Of a stretch of 64,000 bases of DNA, positions 51,095 through 60,485 are shown piece after piece. This stretch comes from CAKZQX01 sp034437035 (GTDB taxonomy: Bacteria > Chloroflexota > Chloroflexia > Chloroflexales > Chloroflexaceae), in contig DAOTUI010000171.1 of assembly GCA_034437035.1 (NCBI GenBank), forward strand, positions 1-64,000, written 5' to 3'. The notes under the pieces were generated by a model. The model did not search any database, was not told the DNA's origin, and saw nothing but the letters and a program-made list of their open reading frames with translations. The translations under genes and the position numbers were made by a program. Position 1 is the first letter of the stretch; each line of letters starts with the position of its first letter.

Positions 51095-53200
51095 ATGCAA
51101 TCGTATGGGCCGGACAAAATCCACAATGTGGGACTCTTTGGTCACGTTGGCTCAGGGAAGACCACGCTGACTGAAGCCCTGTTGATGACTGCGCACGCTA
51201 TCTCGCGGATGGGCCGGGTCGAGGATGGTAGCACCGTCAGCGACTATGACCCCGACGAGAAGAGTCGCGGTATGTCGATTAACCTCTCCGTTGCGCCGAT
51301 CGAGTGGGGTAATAAAAAAATTAACCTGCTGGATGTGCCCGGCTATGCCGATTTTGCCGGAGATATGGCGGCGGCCATGCGCGTGATCGATGGGGCAATT
51401 ATTGTGCTGGACGCCTCGGGTGGGGTTGAGGTTGGGACGGAACAGGTTTGGGAGATGGCAGTGCAGGCGAAGGTGCCGCGCATGCTGTTTATCAACAAGC
51501 TGGACCGCGATAATGCCAACTTCTTCCGCTGCATTGAACAGGCCCAGGAGGTGCTCGACGCTTCGGTCATTCCGCTGCAGATCCCCATCGGGACGGCGAA
51601 AGACTTTCGTGGGGTCATCTCGCTGCGCCGCCGGCGGGCCTGGTTGCTCTCGGACAAGCATGACGGCAGTTTTGTCGAGGCCGATATTCCCGCTGAGTAC
51701 GAGGCCCAGATGCACGAGTGGCGCTCGAAACTTATCGACAAAATTGCCGCCACCAACGACGATCTGATTGAGCACTACCTGGAAGATGGCGAGGATGCGT
51801 TAAGCCGGGATGAACTGCTCAAGGGGTTGCGCACGGGTATCGCCAACGGGTCGATTGTGCCCGTCTGCTGTGGATCGGCGCTCGAAGTTGTGGGCATGGC
51901 CCAACTGCTCAACGATATTCTCGACTGCCTCCCCTCAGCGGCGCGCAAGCCGGTCAGGGCGATCGATCCGGCAAGCGGTGAAGAAGTCAGGTTCAAGCCG
52001 GCCACGGATGAGCCGCTGACGGCGCTGGTGTTTAAGACCGTAGCCGATCCCTATGGCAAGGTGAGTATGTTCCGCGTCTTCAGTGGGGAAGTTCAGGATA
52101 ACTCCTCGGTCTACAATGCGCGTACCGGCAAAGACGAGCGGGTAGCCCATGTTTACCAGGTGTGTGGACGCGAGCAAACGGGGGTAAGCGCGATTGGTCC
52201 CGGCGATATTGGCGTTACGACCAAACTGGCCGACACGACGACCAATGATACGCTCTGTGCTCATGACCGACCGCTCCAACTGCCGCCGATCAACTTCCCG
52301 GCTCCGGCCTTTACCGCCACGGTCAGGCCGCATAGCCGCGCGGACCTCGACAAACTGGGGGCTTCCATGACCCGCATCGCCGAGGAAGATCCGACATTGC
52401 AGATCGACCGGGATGCCATGACTGGCGAGATGCTGCTCTCCGGTCTGGGTGAGAGCCATCTGGCAATCGTGGCCGACCGGATGAAGCGCAAGTTTGATAC
52501 CAGCGTGGATATGGAACTGCCGCGCATTCCCTACCGCGAGAAGATCCGCACTACAGCCGAGGAACGCTACCGCCACAAGAAGCAGACGGGTGGCGCGGGG
52601 CAGTTTGCCGAGGTGATGCTGCGGGTTGAGCCGCTCGAAACCGACCCGAACCGCGAAGACTCGCTGGAGTTTGTCAACGCGATTGTCGGCGGGGTGATCA
52701 GCCGGGGCTTTATGCCGGCGATTGAGAAGGGCGTGCGCGAGGCGATGGCCGAGGGTCTGCTGGCCGGCAACCCGGTGATCGATGTGCGCGTGGCGGTTAT
52801 CGACGGCAAGGAGCATCCGGTGGACAGCAAGGAGATTGCGTTCAAGACGGCCGGGGCGCAGGCATTCAAGCTTGCCGCGATGAAGGCCGGCCCGGTGATC
52901 ATGGAGCCGATCTATCTGCTTGAGATTACCGTGCCGGATCAATACTCCGGCGATATCATGAGCGATATCAGCACCCGGCGCGGGCGGGTTATGGGGATGA
53001 TGCCGGCCGGGCGTGGCCGGACCACCATCAGTGTGCAGGTGCCGCTGGCCGAATGCCGGCGCTATGCCACCGATCTGCGGGCGCTAACGCAGGCACGCGG
53101 TACGTTCACCATGCGCTTCGAGACTTTTGAAGAGGTGCCGCCACATGTAATCGACAGCCTGGTTGAGCATCACAGTAAGGAAAATGAACTGGTGCATTAA
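51095..53200 (+). CDS. Elongation factor G-like translational GTPase (paralogue)
   Basis: 701 residues with full EF-G architecture: G1 GHVGSGKTTLTEAL, a G2 region with RGMSI in place of the usual RGITI, G3 DVPGYADF, G4 NKLD; then domains II-V (RGFMPAIEKGVREAMAEG is the domain IV signature). Several Chloroflexota carry a second EF-G-like protein (EF-G2 group) of uncertain role, which this resembles: the N-terminal insert normally marking canonical EF-G is reduced. A strong AAGGAGG site supports the start. It is a single-gene unit, ended by the telomere-like repeat. Whether it is the main or the second EF-G cannot be told without the rest of the genome, but absence of rpsL/rpsG/tuf neighbours favours the paralogue. 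Confidence 0.85.
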   Translation: MQSYGPDKIHNVGLFGHVGSGKTTLTEALLMTAHAISRMGRVEDGSTVSDYDPDEKSRGMSINLSVAPIEWGNKKINLLDVPGYADFAGDMAAAMRVIDGAIIVLDASGGVEVGTEQVWEMAVQAKVPRMLFINKLDRDNANFFRCIEQAQEVLDASVIPLQIPIGTAKDFRGVISLRRRRAWLLSDKHDGSFVEADIPAEYEAQMHEWRSKLIDKIAATNDDLIEHYLEDGEDALSRDELLKGLRTGIANGSIVPVCCGSALEVVGMAQLLNDILDCLPSAARKPVRAIDPASGEEVRFKPATDEPLTALVFKTVADPYGKVSMFRVFSGEVQDNSSVYNARTGKDERVAHVYQVCGREQTGVSAIGPGDIGVTTKLADTTTNDTLCAHDRPLQLPPINFPAPAFTATVRPHSRADLDKLGASMTRIAEEDPTLQIDRDAMTGEMLLSGLGESHLAIVADRMKRKFDTSVDMELPRIPYREKIRTTAEERYRHKKQTGGAGQFAEVMLRVEPLETDPNREDSLEFVNAIVGGVISRGFMPAIEKGVREAMAEGLLAGNPVIDVRVAVIDGKEHPVDSKEIAFKTAGAQAFKLAAMKAGPVIMEPIYLLEITVPDQYSGDIMSDISTRRGRVMGMMPAGRGRTTISVQVPLAECRRYATDLRALTQARGTFTMRFETFEEVPPHVIDSLVEHHSKENELVH

Positions 53201-53204
53201 GGAG

Positions 53205-53276
53205 TAGGGGTTAGGGGTTAACGGTTAGGGGTTAACGGTTAAGAACACCACCTACTAACCCCTAACCGTTAACTCC
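53205..53276. repeat. Telomere-like inverted tandem repeat (TTAGGGGTTAACGG)
   Basis: GGGGTTAACGGTTA-type units followed by complementary CTAACCCCTAACCGTTAACT, between convergent genes. Same consensus as the block at 31096, and likewise forms a hairpin after two converging stops. Immediately followed by MITE c. Confidence 0.85.
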
Positions 53277-53279
53277 TAA

Positions 53280-53388
53280 GGGAAGCGGAAGGAAATACTC
53301 ATCCCTTCTGTGCTCCATCGTCCAGTGGGCGTGGCAGCACCAAGCGGGGGAGAGCAGACCAAGGGATGGATTAAAGTTTCCGCTTCCC
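53280..53388. mobile_element. MITE copy c (109 bp)
   Basis: Termini GGGAAGCGGAA / TTCCGCTTCCC, duplication TAA (53277-53279, 53389-53391). It is an exact reverse complement of copy d at 60486-60594, checked base by base in the sequence. Confidence 0.92.
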
Positions 53389-53404
53389 TAACCTCTAACT
53401 CCTA

Positions 53405-54550
53405 TCACCGCACATACTGATCAAAAAAGTTCAGCGTGCGCTCCAGGTAGAGATCTTGCTGCGCCCCTTGCAGCGAATGCGTACCTCCCTCGTAGATAAA
53501 CAACTCCGACTGCTTGCCCGCGTCCAACAATCCCTGGTGCAGCTTCATGACCCACTCGCGGGGGACCGGCACATCGGCGGTGCCCCAGTGGATCTGCACA
53601 GGTGCCTGCACATACTGCAAATAGTTGATCGGCGAGAGCCGCGCGTAGAGGTCGGGCGCTTCCTCCGGCGTGAGTGGGAAAGTGGCCGTGGTGCCCGGAT
53701 CGCCCGGCACATCGTCGGTGTGGAAGGCGTAGTAGTTATCGGCCAGTTCCGGCGAGGCGGGCGCATAGATCAGCGCGGCAGCAATCTGATCATTGACCAG
53801 GATCGCCTTGGTGGTAATTTCGCCGCCGTTGCTGTGCCCCCACATGCCAATCGGACCCGGTTGCGCATCCGGCAACTGGGAGATCAGCGGCAACAGGTTG
53901 AGCGTGTCGATCACATGCCCGGCACGGAAGACATTCGGCGCATCGTCCGACCCGGCGTGGCTGCGGAAGTCGGGAGCCAGGCAGAGATAGCCCCGCGCCG
54001 CCAGGTAGTCGCCGGCATGCTGCGTATCATAGCCGGTATCGTAAACATCCAGCGGGAAGTAGCCATGGTTCAGGACCACCACCGGGAACGGTCCCTGCCC
54101 GCGTGGGCGGGTCAACTGGCCGGTAATGCGCAGCCCATCGCTGGTGTAGGCAAACAACTCGCGTGTGAATGCCGCCGTTTCGCTGCGCAACCCCAGCACT
54201 TCGATTGTGCCCTCGCCATAGGAGCGGGCCCGCAACCCCTCAATGGTGTACTGCGCATACTCGGCGTAGGGATCGGGCGTGGGGGTAGGTGGTTGCGGCG
54301 TGGCGGTCGGCGGAACGGCGGTCGGCGTCAGGGTTGGTGCCGGTGTTGGCGTGATTGTCGGCGTGGCTGTCGGTGATGGGTCGGGTGTGGCGGAAGCGGG
54401 AACATCCGTCGCGGTAGGCGGCTCGGGTGCCGGCGTTGCCGTGCTGGTGGCGGATGGCTCGCTGCTGTCGATCTGCGCGACCGGCTGGTTGCCCCCGCTG
54501 CTGCACGCAGTCAATACAAACAGCAGGAAGAGTACTCTGAAGAGATGCAT
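53405..54550 (-). CDS. Exported lipoprotein alpha/beta hydrolase (dienelactone/peptidase type)
   Basis: 381 residues. The signal peptide HLFRVLFLLFVLTACSSG has a lipobox LTAC, so it is a membrane-anchored lipoprotein. A long Pro/Thr/Ala linker (about 25-95, T-P-T-P repeats) precedes the hydrolase domain: VVLNHGYF (oxyanion), nucleophile S in MWGHSNGGEI, acidic residue in HWGTADVPVP and H in EGGTHSLQG. It resembles S9-type peptidases and dienelactone hydrolases. AAGGAA lies before the ATG. Located between the telomere-like repeat/MITE c and the giant phosphoesterase gene; the 223 bp between them hold a terminator. Confidence 0.88.
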   Translation of the reverse strand: MHLFRVLFLLFVLTACSSGGNQPVAQIDSSEPSATSTATPAPEPPTATDVPASATPDPSPTATPTITPTPAPTLTPTAVPPTATPQPPTPTPDPYAEYAQYTIEGLRARSYGEGTIEVLGLRSETAAFTRELFAYTSDGLRITGQLTRPRGQGPFPVVVLNHGYFPLDVYDTGYDTQHAGDYLAARGYLCLAPDFRSHAGSDDAPNVFRAGHVIDTLNLLPLISQLPDAQPGPIGMWGHSNGGEITTKAILVNDQIAAALIYAPASPELADNYYAFHTDDVPGDPGTTATFPLTPEEAPDLYARLSPINYLQYVQAPVQIHWGTADVPVPREWVMKLHQGLLDAGKQSELFIYEGGTHSLQGAQQDLYLERTLNFFDQYVR

Positions 54551-54720
54551 ACAGATTCCTTGCACAGACGCGCCTGCCCCGGTTGTCCGAGGCAGGCATA
54601 CGTTTTCTTTCCCAGTTTATGCGTATACTCGCAGTGTACGCCAATCCGGGCAGCAGCGCAAAGAACAGGACAACGCAACCGCAACCATAGCGGAACCCCA
54701 CCGACGTTGAAGCCGCTCCC

Positions 54721-54762
54721 GGCCGGATCATTCTAAACTCAGTTCAGAATAATCCAGCCGGG
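54721..54762 (-). terminator. Imperfect terminator hairpin of the phosphoesterase gene
   Basis: The minus strand reads CCGGCTGGATTATTCTGAAC, a short loop, and the imperfect complement GTTTAGAATGATCCGGCC. It lies 12 bp past the stop codon of the large gene. Confidence 0.6.
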
Positions 54763-54773
54763 AGGCAGATCAG

Positions 54774-57700
54774 CTATCGAGCCACAATCGGCAGGTAGAG
54801 CACGCGCCCGGTTGGAGCCGGACCGGGAACATCCTGCGGCGTAACCTGGAACTGTACAAGAACTGTTGGCGTACGAGCGGTTATATCGTTGGAATTCGCT
54901 ACAAGCTCTGCTTCGCTGTATGCCTCAATGCCGTAAACGGTCACAGTCAGGTTGCCGGTCGTGGCATCGATTTCAACCTCGGTCCAGCCGAAGTTGTGCG
55001 CGGCAACATAATCTCCTTGCAGCAACTCGGCATCGATCTCCGATCCCTCCAGCCCGACCGGGTCATAGCCAAATGCCTGGGTCTGCCGGATCAGCAGTTG
55101 CTTGATAAAGTCATCCTTATCGTTAACCAGGTCATCAGAGTCGGGCGCTACCGGCAGCGCGTCATAAACAGCCCGTTGCTCCGCGTCGATCAGCCCAAAC
55201 GCAGTGGCAAGTGCAACCACGTTTGGTCCAAAGCGACCATCGAAGAAGGCTACCGGCCCGGTGACAATCTCAAATGCTCCGGTTGGGATCTGCTCACCAT
55301 CAGGGGTCAGTTGATAGGTGAGGTTGTTGACAATGGTGCCGTGTAGGTCTGCCGCAAAGAAGACCACGTTCTCGATATTATTATCATCGATGAACTTGAG
55401 TAGCTCGGTACGTTCAGCCGCATAGCCCTCGAAACGGTCTTCAGCCGTTGCCGGACCAAAGTTCTGGATTGGTTCCGGCACAGCGATGAACTTCCAGCGG
55501 ATACCGGCGTTTTTCGCTTCCAGCAGGTCGGCCTTGAGCGTTTCAAGTTGGGCCTGCCCCAGCAGGGTGCGCGTGGGGTCAAAAGCCGCGCTCAAGAAGC
55601 GGGTAATGTCGGCAGGATCATCCGGATTATACGGATCAATCTGGGCATCGCGGAATGAGCGAGTATCCAGGATAAACAGGGCAGCATCGCTGCCGAAAGT
55701 ACGGTAACGGTAGAGCCGGCGCTCCCCGGCGGTGCGTGGGTCGCCGGTATCACCATAGAACTCATTATTGATGGGATGATACTCCTGGAACGCCTGCAGT
55801 GCATTTTCATAGGCCTGCGTGTCATTGACGAAGTCAACCGGATCGGTAAAGAGTGGGTCAGGCGAAGAGCCGATGTCCGGGGCATCGGGCGACTCGCCGG
55901 GAGCGGCTCCGCCCGCGAAGTTGTCCACAAGCTCATGATCGTCAATCGTTGCAAAGATTGATGTTGTGCGATAGAGATCGGCGAGCGTGTTCAAACCCAA
56001 GCGCTCGGTGACATTCTCAGCATGTTTGATGCGGAACTCACGGAGAGTCCGGGCCTGGGAAACGCCCGGCAGCGCGGGGGTCGCCTGATCGGCATAGATG
56101 GTATCACCAAGCTTGAGGAAGAATTCCAGATCACGCTCATCTGCATTGGCCAGCGTGGGGAACGGCGGAGCCTGCTGCCAGTCACCCACAACGCCAAAGC
56201 GCAGGCCGGTGGATGTCCCTGTCTCGGCGAATGTCCGGAACCACCCCATAGCCGGCGTCCCGTCAGTATTGGTAGCCCGGTAGTAGTAGGTTGTATCGGG
56301 AGTCAGCCCCGTAATCTCAACCTGTACCGGCTGTAGGGAGTCTGTAACGGTGGCGGTGGCGGTGGCGACAATCGTATTGAAGTTTGAGGTAGGGGCAACC
56401 TCAAAGGTAACATCTCCCGGAATAGTGCTGCGCGTCCAGAGCACGGTTGAAGTCTGGGTTGTATCGCCGGCCGCAACGCCATTGGGCAGCGTCGTTGCGC
56501 GCGGGTTGGCGCTTACCGGGTCGATGATCAGCGGCGGATCAAACGCAGTGGCGACATGCTCCCAGGGCACAAACTTGAAGTTGGTGCTGTTGTTCTCCAA
56601 CTCCTCCTCATCCTGGACAACATTCTGCGGATCATTGGCCCCATCCTGCACCACCAGCAGGCCGGAGGGGTAGAGCGGTCCCAGGTTGACATTGACGACA
56701 TGCGCGCCGTCCGACTCATTCGCCTGGTCAACCGTCTGGTAGCCGCCGACGGTAAAGGTGCCCAGGTAGGGATTGTCACCCTGACGATCAAAGACGGCGA
56801 AGGTATTGTCGCCCTGGCTCGACGCCAGCAGATAGCCGGTATTGTTCGGGCCATAATAGATCGTCAGGCCCTCAATATCCGGCTCCAGGTAGGGTTCATC
56901 GACCGAGTGAATGACGGTGTAGTTGTCGCCCCCGTCCGGCTCGGCATTGAACTTGAGGATGCCAACCTCTTCCTCCAGGGCCACGTAGAGGAAGCCCAGG
57001 TCACGGTCCACAACCGTGCCCTCGGACTGTGAGTCTGCGGCATCGCCGGTTGGAACCGGCAGTTGCAGGGTGCGTACAATCGTTGCCGTGACCTGACCCG
57101 CGCCATTATCCGCGAGTTCAAGCTGCGCAACCTGGGCACCGTCGGCCTGGGTCACAAACGCATACGCTTTGCCCGTGGTCGGACTGGTGTAGGTTGCCAG
57201 GCCATAGGCGGTTGCCTCGCCATCGTCCACCCCGAAGATCGTCTCAAGGATATCGGGCGCGGTGACATCGCTCAGTTGGCGGGAGCCGGGATCGATCTGG
57301 AAGATCGCCGGCGTGTCGTTCTCCCGGTCGGAGACCACCGCCAGATCCACCGTTTTATTCCCCAGCGCAAAATCATACAGCAGATCGACATTGTTGTAGC
57401 GGATTTCGCCAAAGGGCGCGGGCAGGATGGTCTGCAACACCCGCCCGGCCAGGTCAAACACCACCAGACCGCCATCCTTGGCAGCGGCAATCACCAGGCT
57501 CTGCGCCGGATCTTCCGGGTGAACCCAGATCGCCGGGTCGTCCGCGTCCCCCGCCGGCGCGTTGTCCGGCGGATCGGCCTGGTCAATGCTACGCGGTGTC
57601 TCCTGCTGCGGCAGGACGGCCGGGGTGGTTTCAAAGCTCAGCGCCAGCGCAAGAAACTGCGTGACCTGCGTATCGTTGAAGTTGTTATCACTGACGACGA

Positions 57701-59996
57701 TCAACGTCCGGCGGCCATCGGGCAGTGTCGGGCCGAAGGTCATCCCCTCCAGGTTGTCCGGAGTGACGCCCAGGTCATCAGCAAAATCTACCAGCAGCCG
57801 CTTCTCTATCGGTGGGTCGATCTCAAACGGCTCGCCCTCTGCTTCCCAGAAGAGATCTTCCGTGTCGGCAACATCCAGCGCGCCCTGGGTCCGCGCCTCG
57901 TAGAGTTTGACCGTGTTGCCCTTCCCGACGGAGAAGGAGCGCTCCAGCGCCAGGAGCGTGCCGTTGTTGTCGGTTGCCAGCAGTTCTACCAGACCGTTGG
58001 TGCGGAAGGCATCCGCCGGATCGGGGGCTTCGGCCACCGGGTCGGTGATGTAGACATACTCGGCAACCGGCCGGCTCCTCAAGCGATCATATTTGAGCAC
58101 GCGCGCGAGACTGCCCTCCGCAACCGTTGCGTCCGGGCCATCCTGCTCGAGTGCATTCTCGGTAGCGGTGTAGAGGAACAGACCATCGGGTGTCAGCGTC
58201 AGACTCTCGAAGGCCAGGTTGTTGCGAATGCCATTGTCCGTCGTAGGCAGGAACTTCTCCGGCACGGGGAGTTCGGCAGTCTGCTGTCCCGTTAACATAA
58301 AGCGATTAACAAACGGGTCAATCGGCGTGGCGGCCCCCGCCTCCCCCTCGGAGGAGATGTAGAGCGTATTGTCATCGGTCAGCGCGATGCCCTCGGGATC
58401 GAGGCTCAGTTCGGGGAAGGGCTGTCCGCCTGCATCCAGCAGCGTCGTGACACCTGTGAAGTTGACATCACCCGCCTGCAAATCGCCATCGCTGACATTG
58501 ATCGTCAGCGTGTAGAAGCGGGCCGGGTTGATCCGGCTACGGTCATCGGAGATGGCATAGTAGACACTATTCGCCGGGTCGTAGGCGATGCCCGACAGCC
58601 CACCCACCTCGGTTTCGTCAAAGGTGAACCCGGTGTCGAGGGTCACTTCGCCCAGCAACTCCACACCTGTCACCGTCCGGCGATCCGGGTCAGACGGCGG
58701 GAAGGAAGCCACATCCACCCACACCAGGCGATGGTCCGAAGAGGGGAAGGGAAATGTTCCCACCAGATTAAACCGCGGATCGCTCGCCTCGGGCCAGAAG
58801 ATTCCGGTATCGATAATCTTCAGATCGTCGGAGGGCAGGACATAATCGACGCGCAGGTTGCCCGGTGGTTCGCTAAAGTCCGCCGTATCATAGGCCGGGT
58901 TGGTCAGATGATCGACATTGACGCCGCCTTGCAGAGCAGCCTGCTCCGCGCCACCGGGAGCGGACGGGGTGACGCTGGTGTTGATCTGCGGGTTGTTCAG
59001 CAGTTGCAGGATCGCATCGGCAGTGCTGTCACCGTCGTTCGGGTCGGCATTCTGGTCGCCCATGATTACGAACTGCGCATCCGCCGGCAGTGCGCCATAG
59101 CTGCCGGAGTCATCATAGATATAGTCACCCACGCCGGGGGTGACATAGTCCGCCCAGAAGCGGATCTCGTCATGGTTGCGGGTGCCGTTGCGATCCTCCG
59201 GCCCATCAAAGACCGGCGGCGTGGGATGGCTGACCAGCGCATGGACAATCGTGTCATCGATATTGACCGGCACATCCCAGTGGCTCTTGGAGGAGAGGCG
59301 GAAGACCGCCAGCTCTTCATCGGAGTACCAGTCGGCTGGGGCGGATGTGGCCGGATCATCGGGCAGCAACGCATTGGGCATATCTCGCCAGAGGAAGGTC
59401 TGGAAGGTACGCACGTCATCGGTGACAATCGGATATTTTGAGAGCAGCAGCATCCCGAACTGGCCGGGGAAGAAGCCAAAGCCGAAGGCATCGCCGGGAC
59501 CGCCGACATCGCCGCTGTTATCGAGATCCAGGCCGGAGGGAATACCGGTGTTTGATGGAGCCTGATAAACGTAGGGATAGGTAACGGGCGGCGCACCGTT
59601 CTGGCTCACCCCCAGGTAGTTCTGCTGGAAGAGTTGGGCCGCCTCACCCGCCGCATCATAATCAAACTCGTTGATCAGCAGGACATCAGGGTTGGTCCGC
59701 TGAATAATCTCGGCGACCGCCTGCGCCTGCGCATTATTGCCGGTCGAGAGGTCAGTGATCAACTCTCCCGCTTCGCTCCGGTTGAGCGAGGCATTAAAGC
59801 CGGCAAACCGGGCCGGGGTCTCGGCGGAAATCGTCTGCACCTGACTGCCGGTGGCGGGTGTATCTGAAACATCTGCCTCGGGTGGCGGCGCGTTACAACC
59901 GGCCGGCAGCAGAGCAACCAGCACCAGAAGGAACAGCAGGGTTCCCACCGGGGAGAGGCGACAGTGAACTACCGCACGCATACGTTGAGTGGTCAT
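54774..59996 (-). CDS. Giant exported lipoprotein with four phosphoesterase-type modules
   Basis: 1740 residues. Signal peptide with lipobox LLPAGC (residues about 30-35). Module 1 (about 55-430): endonuclease/exonuclease/phosphatase fold (LLINEFDYD, IMGDQNADPNDGD, SSDHRLVWVDV). Module 2 (440-795): phytase-like esterase (SGIAYDPANSVYYAISDDRS). Module 3 (805-1125): 3-phytase propeller (DDPAIWVHPEDPAQSLVIAA, SQSEGTVVDRDLGFLYVALE, PDIEGLTIYYG). Module 4 (1160-1690): PhoD-like alkaline phosphatase with its beta N-domain (NGVAAGDTTQTSTVLWTRST), then GVVGDWQ, LGDTIYADQ, TIDDHELVDNF and FFAADLHG as metal-binding blocks. The C-terminus is GRVLYLPIVAR, the shared tail. It is a machine for releasing phosphate from phytate, nucleic acids and phosphomonoesters or diesters outside the cell. 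The start at 59996 has AAGGGGG upstream; a four-repeat Pho box lies 180 bp upstream. Confidence 0.9.
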   Translation of the reverse strand: MTTQRMRAVVHCRLSPVGTLLFLLVLVALLPAGCNAPPPEADVSDTPATGSQVQTISAETPARFAGFNASLNRSEAGELITDLSTGNNAQAQAVAEIIQRTNPDVLLINEFDYDAAGEAAQLFQQNYLGVSQNGAPPVTYPYVYQAPSNTGIPSGLDLDNSGDVGGPGDAFGFGFFPGQFGMLLLSKYPIVTDDVRTFQTFLWRDMPNALLPDDPATSAPADWYSDEELAVFRLSSKSHWDVPVNIDDTIVHALVSHPTPPVFDGPEDRNGTRNHDEIRFWADYVTPGVGDYIYDDSGSYGALPADAQFVIMGDQNADPNDGDSTADAILQLLNNPQINTSVTPSAPGGAEQAALQGGVNVDHLTNPAYDTADFSEPPGNLRVDYVLPSDDLKIIDTGIFWPEASDPRFNLVGTFPFPSSDHRLVWVDVASFPPSDPDRRTVTGVELLGEVTLDTGFTFDETEVGGLSGIAYDPANSVYYAISDDRSRINPARFYTLTINVSDGDLQAGDVNFTGVTTLLDAGGQPFPELSLDPEGIALTDDNTLYISSEGEAGAATPIDPFVNRFMLTGQQTAELPVPEKFLPTTDNGIRNNLAFESLTLTPDGLFLYTATENALEQDGPDATVAEGSLARVLKYDRLRSRPVAEYVYITDPVAEAPDPADAFRTNGLVELLATDNNGTLLALERSFSVGKGNTVKLYEARTQGALDVADTEDLFWEAEGEPFEIDPPIEKRLLVDFADDLGVTPDNLEGMTFGPTLPDGRRTLIVVSDNNFNDTQVTQFLALALSFETTPAVLPQQETPRSIDQADPPDNAPAGDADDPAIWVHPEDPAQSLVIAAAKDGGLVVFDLAGRVLQTILPAPFGEIRYNNVDLLYDFALGNKTVDLAVVSDRENDTPAIFQIDPGSRQLSDVTAPDILETIFGVDDGEATAYGLATYTSPTTGKAYAFVTQADGAQVAQLELADNGAGQVTATIVRTLQLPVPTGDAADSQSEGTVVDRDLGFLYVALEEEVGILKFNAEPDGGDNYTVIHSVDEPYLEPDIEGLTIYYGPNNTGYLLASSQGDNTFAVFDRQGDNPYLGTFTVGGYQTVDQANESDGAHVVNVNLGPLYPSGLLVVQDGANDPQNVVQDEEELENNSTNFKFVPWEHVATAFDPPLIIDPVSANPRATTLPNGVAAGDTTQTSTVLWTRSTIPGDVTFEVAPTSNFNTIVATATATVTDSLQPVQVEITGLTPDTTYYYRATNTDGTPAMGWFRTFAETGTSTGLRFGVVGDWQQAPPFPTLANADERDLEFFLKLGDTIYADQATPALPGVSQARTLREFRIKHAENVTERLGLNTLADLYRTTSIFATIDDHELVDNFAGGAAPGESPDAPDIGSSPDPLFTDPVDFVNDTQAYENALQAFQEYHPINNEFYGDTGDPRTAGERRLYRYRTFGSDAALFILDTRSFRDAQIDPYNPDDPADITRFLSAAFDPTRTLLGQAQLETLKADLLEAKNAGIRWKFIAVPEPIQNFGPATAEDRFEGYAAERTELLKFIDDNNIENVVFFAADLHGTIVNNLTYQLTPDGEQIPTGAFEIVTGPVAFFDGRFGPNVVALATAFGLIDAEQRAVYDALPVAPDSDDLVNDKDDFIKQLLIRQTQAFGYDPVGLEGSEIDAELLQGDYVAAHNFGWTEVEIDATTGNLTVTVYGIEAYSEAELVANSNDITARTPTVLVQFQVTPQDVPGPAPTGRVLYLPIVAR

Positions 59997-60141
59997 TCAT
60001 CCCCCTTCCGGGGCGCACATACCTGAGGACGCCCCAATACCTGACAAACAGCACACAAGGCCCGACGCAACCAGGCATTGCCGGACCGCAAGCAGACGGA
60101 ACCATATGAACTTTCGCGCATCCGCTGTACTAAACAGGCTT

Positions 60142-60213
60142 ATCATACTTCGCTCAAAAGTCAGCACAGATCCGGTTAAGTATGTGCTAAAATCATGTTA
60201 ACGTCCCGTTAAA
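60142..60213 (-). promoter_or_regulatory. Pho-box promoter of the giant phosphoesterase gene
   Basis: On the minus strand, four hexamers TTTAAC, GTTAAC, TTTAGC and CTTAAC (at 60213-60208, 60202-60197, 60191-60186 and 60180-60175) are spaced by exactly 5 bp each, an 11-bp period. This is the arrangement bound by PhoB/PhoP-type regulators as tandem dimers. A TATGAT -10 (60147-60142) lies 27 bp beyond the last repeat, giving a transcript with a ~140-nt leader before ATG 59996. The gene product is a phosphate-releasing enzyme, which fits induction by phosphate starvation. The regulator is not encoded in the window. The stretches 59997-60141 and 60214-60485 hold no other recognisable gene. Confidence 0.75.
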
Positions 60214-60485
60214 AAGGCCAAAGCGGCGTGGCGGCGCAGAAACGGGGGTGGTGCCAGAGCAATCGCATATAAACCTTTGAGGCGTTTTGCCGCATCCGGA
60301 TGCGGCGGCAACCCGCCATCACAGATACAAGCCACACGAAACTATCGTGCGGAACACCCCGGCTATGGTACCCGTGTCTGCACGAGCCATCAGTAAAAGC
60401 AACCATAGCGGTGAAGCGAATGCCGTTTCATCACATGAATGCAGAGAGCGTGTGCTTCAGAACGGCATGCTCCATGGCGATTTAA

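Noticed and set aside
57063..58295. 410-codon open frame on the plus strand
   Set aside because: Antisense shadow of the giant phosphoesterase gene; no ribosome site or family.
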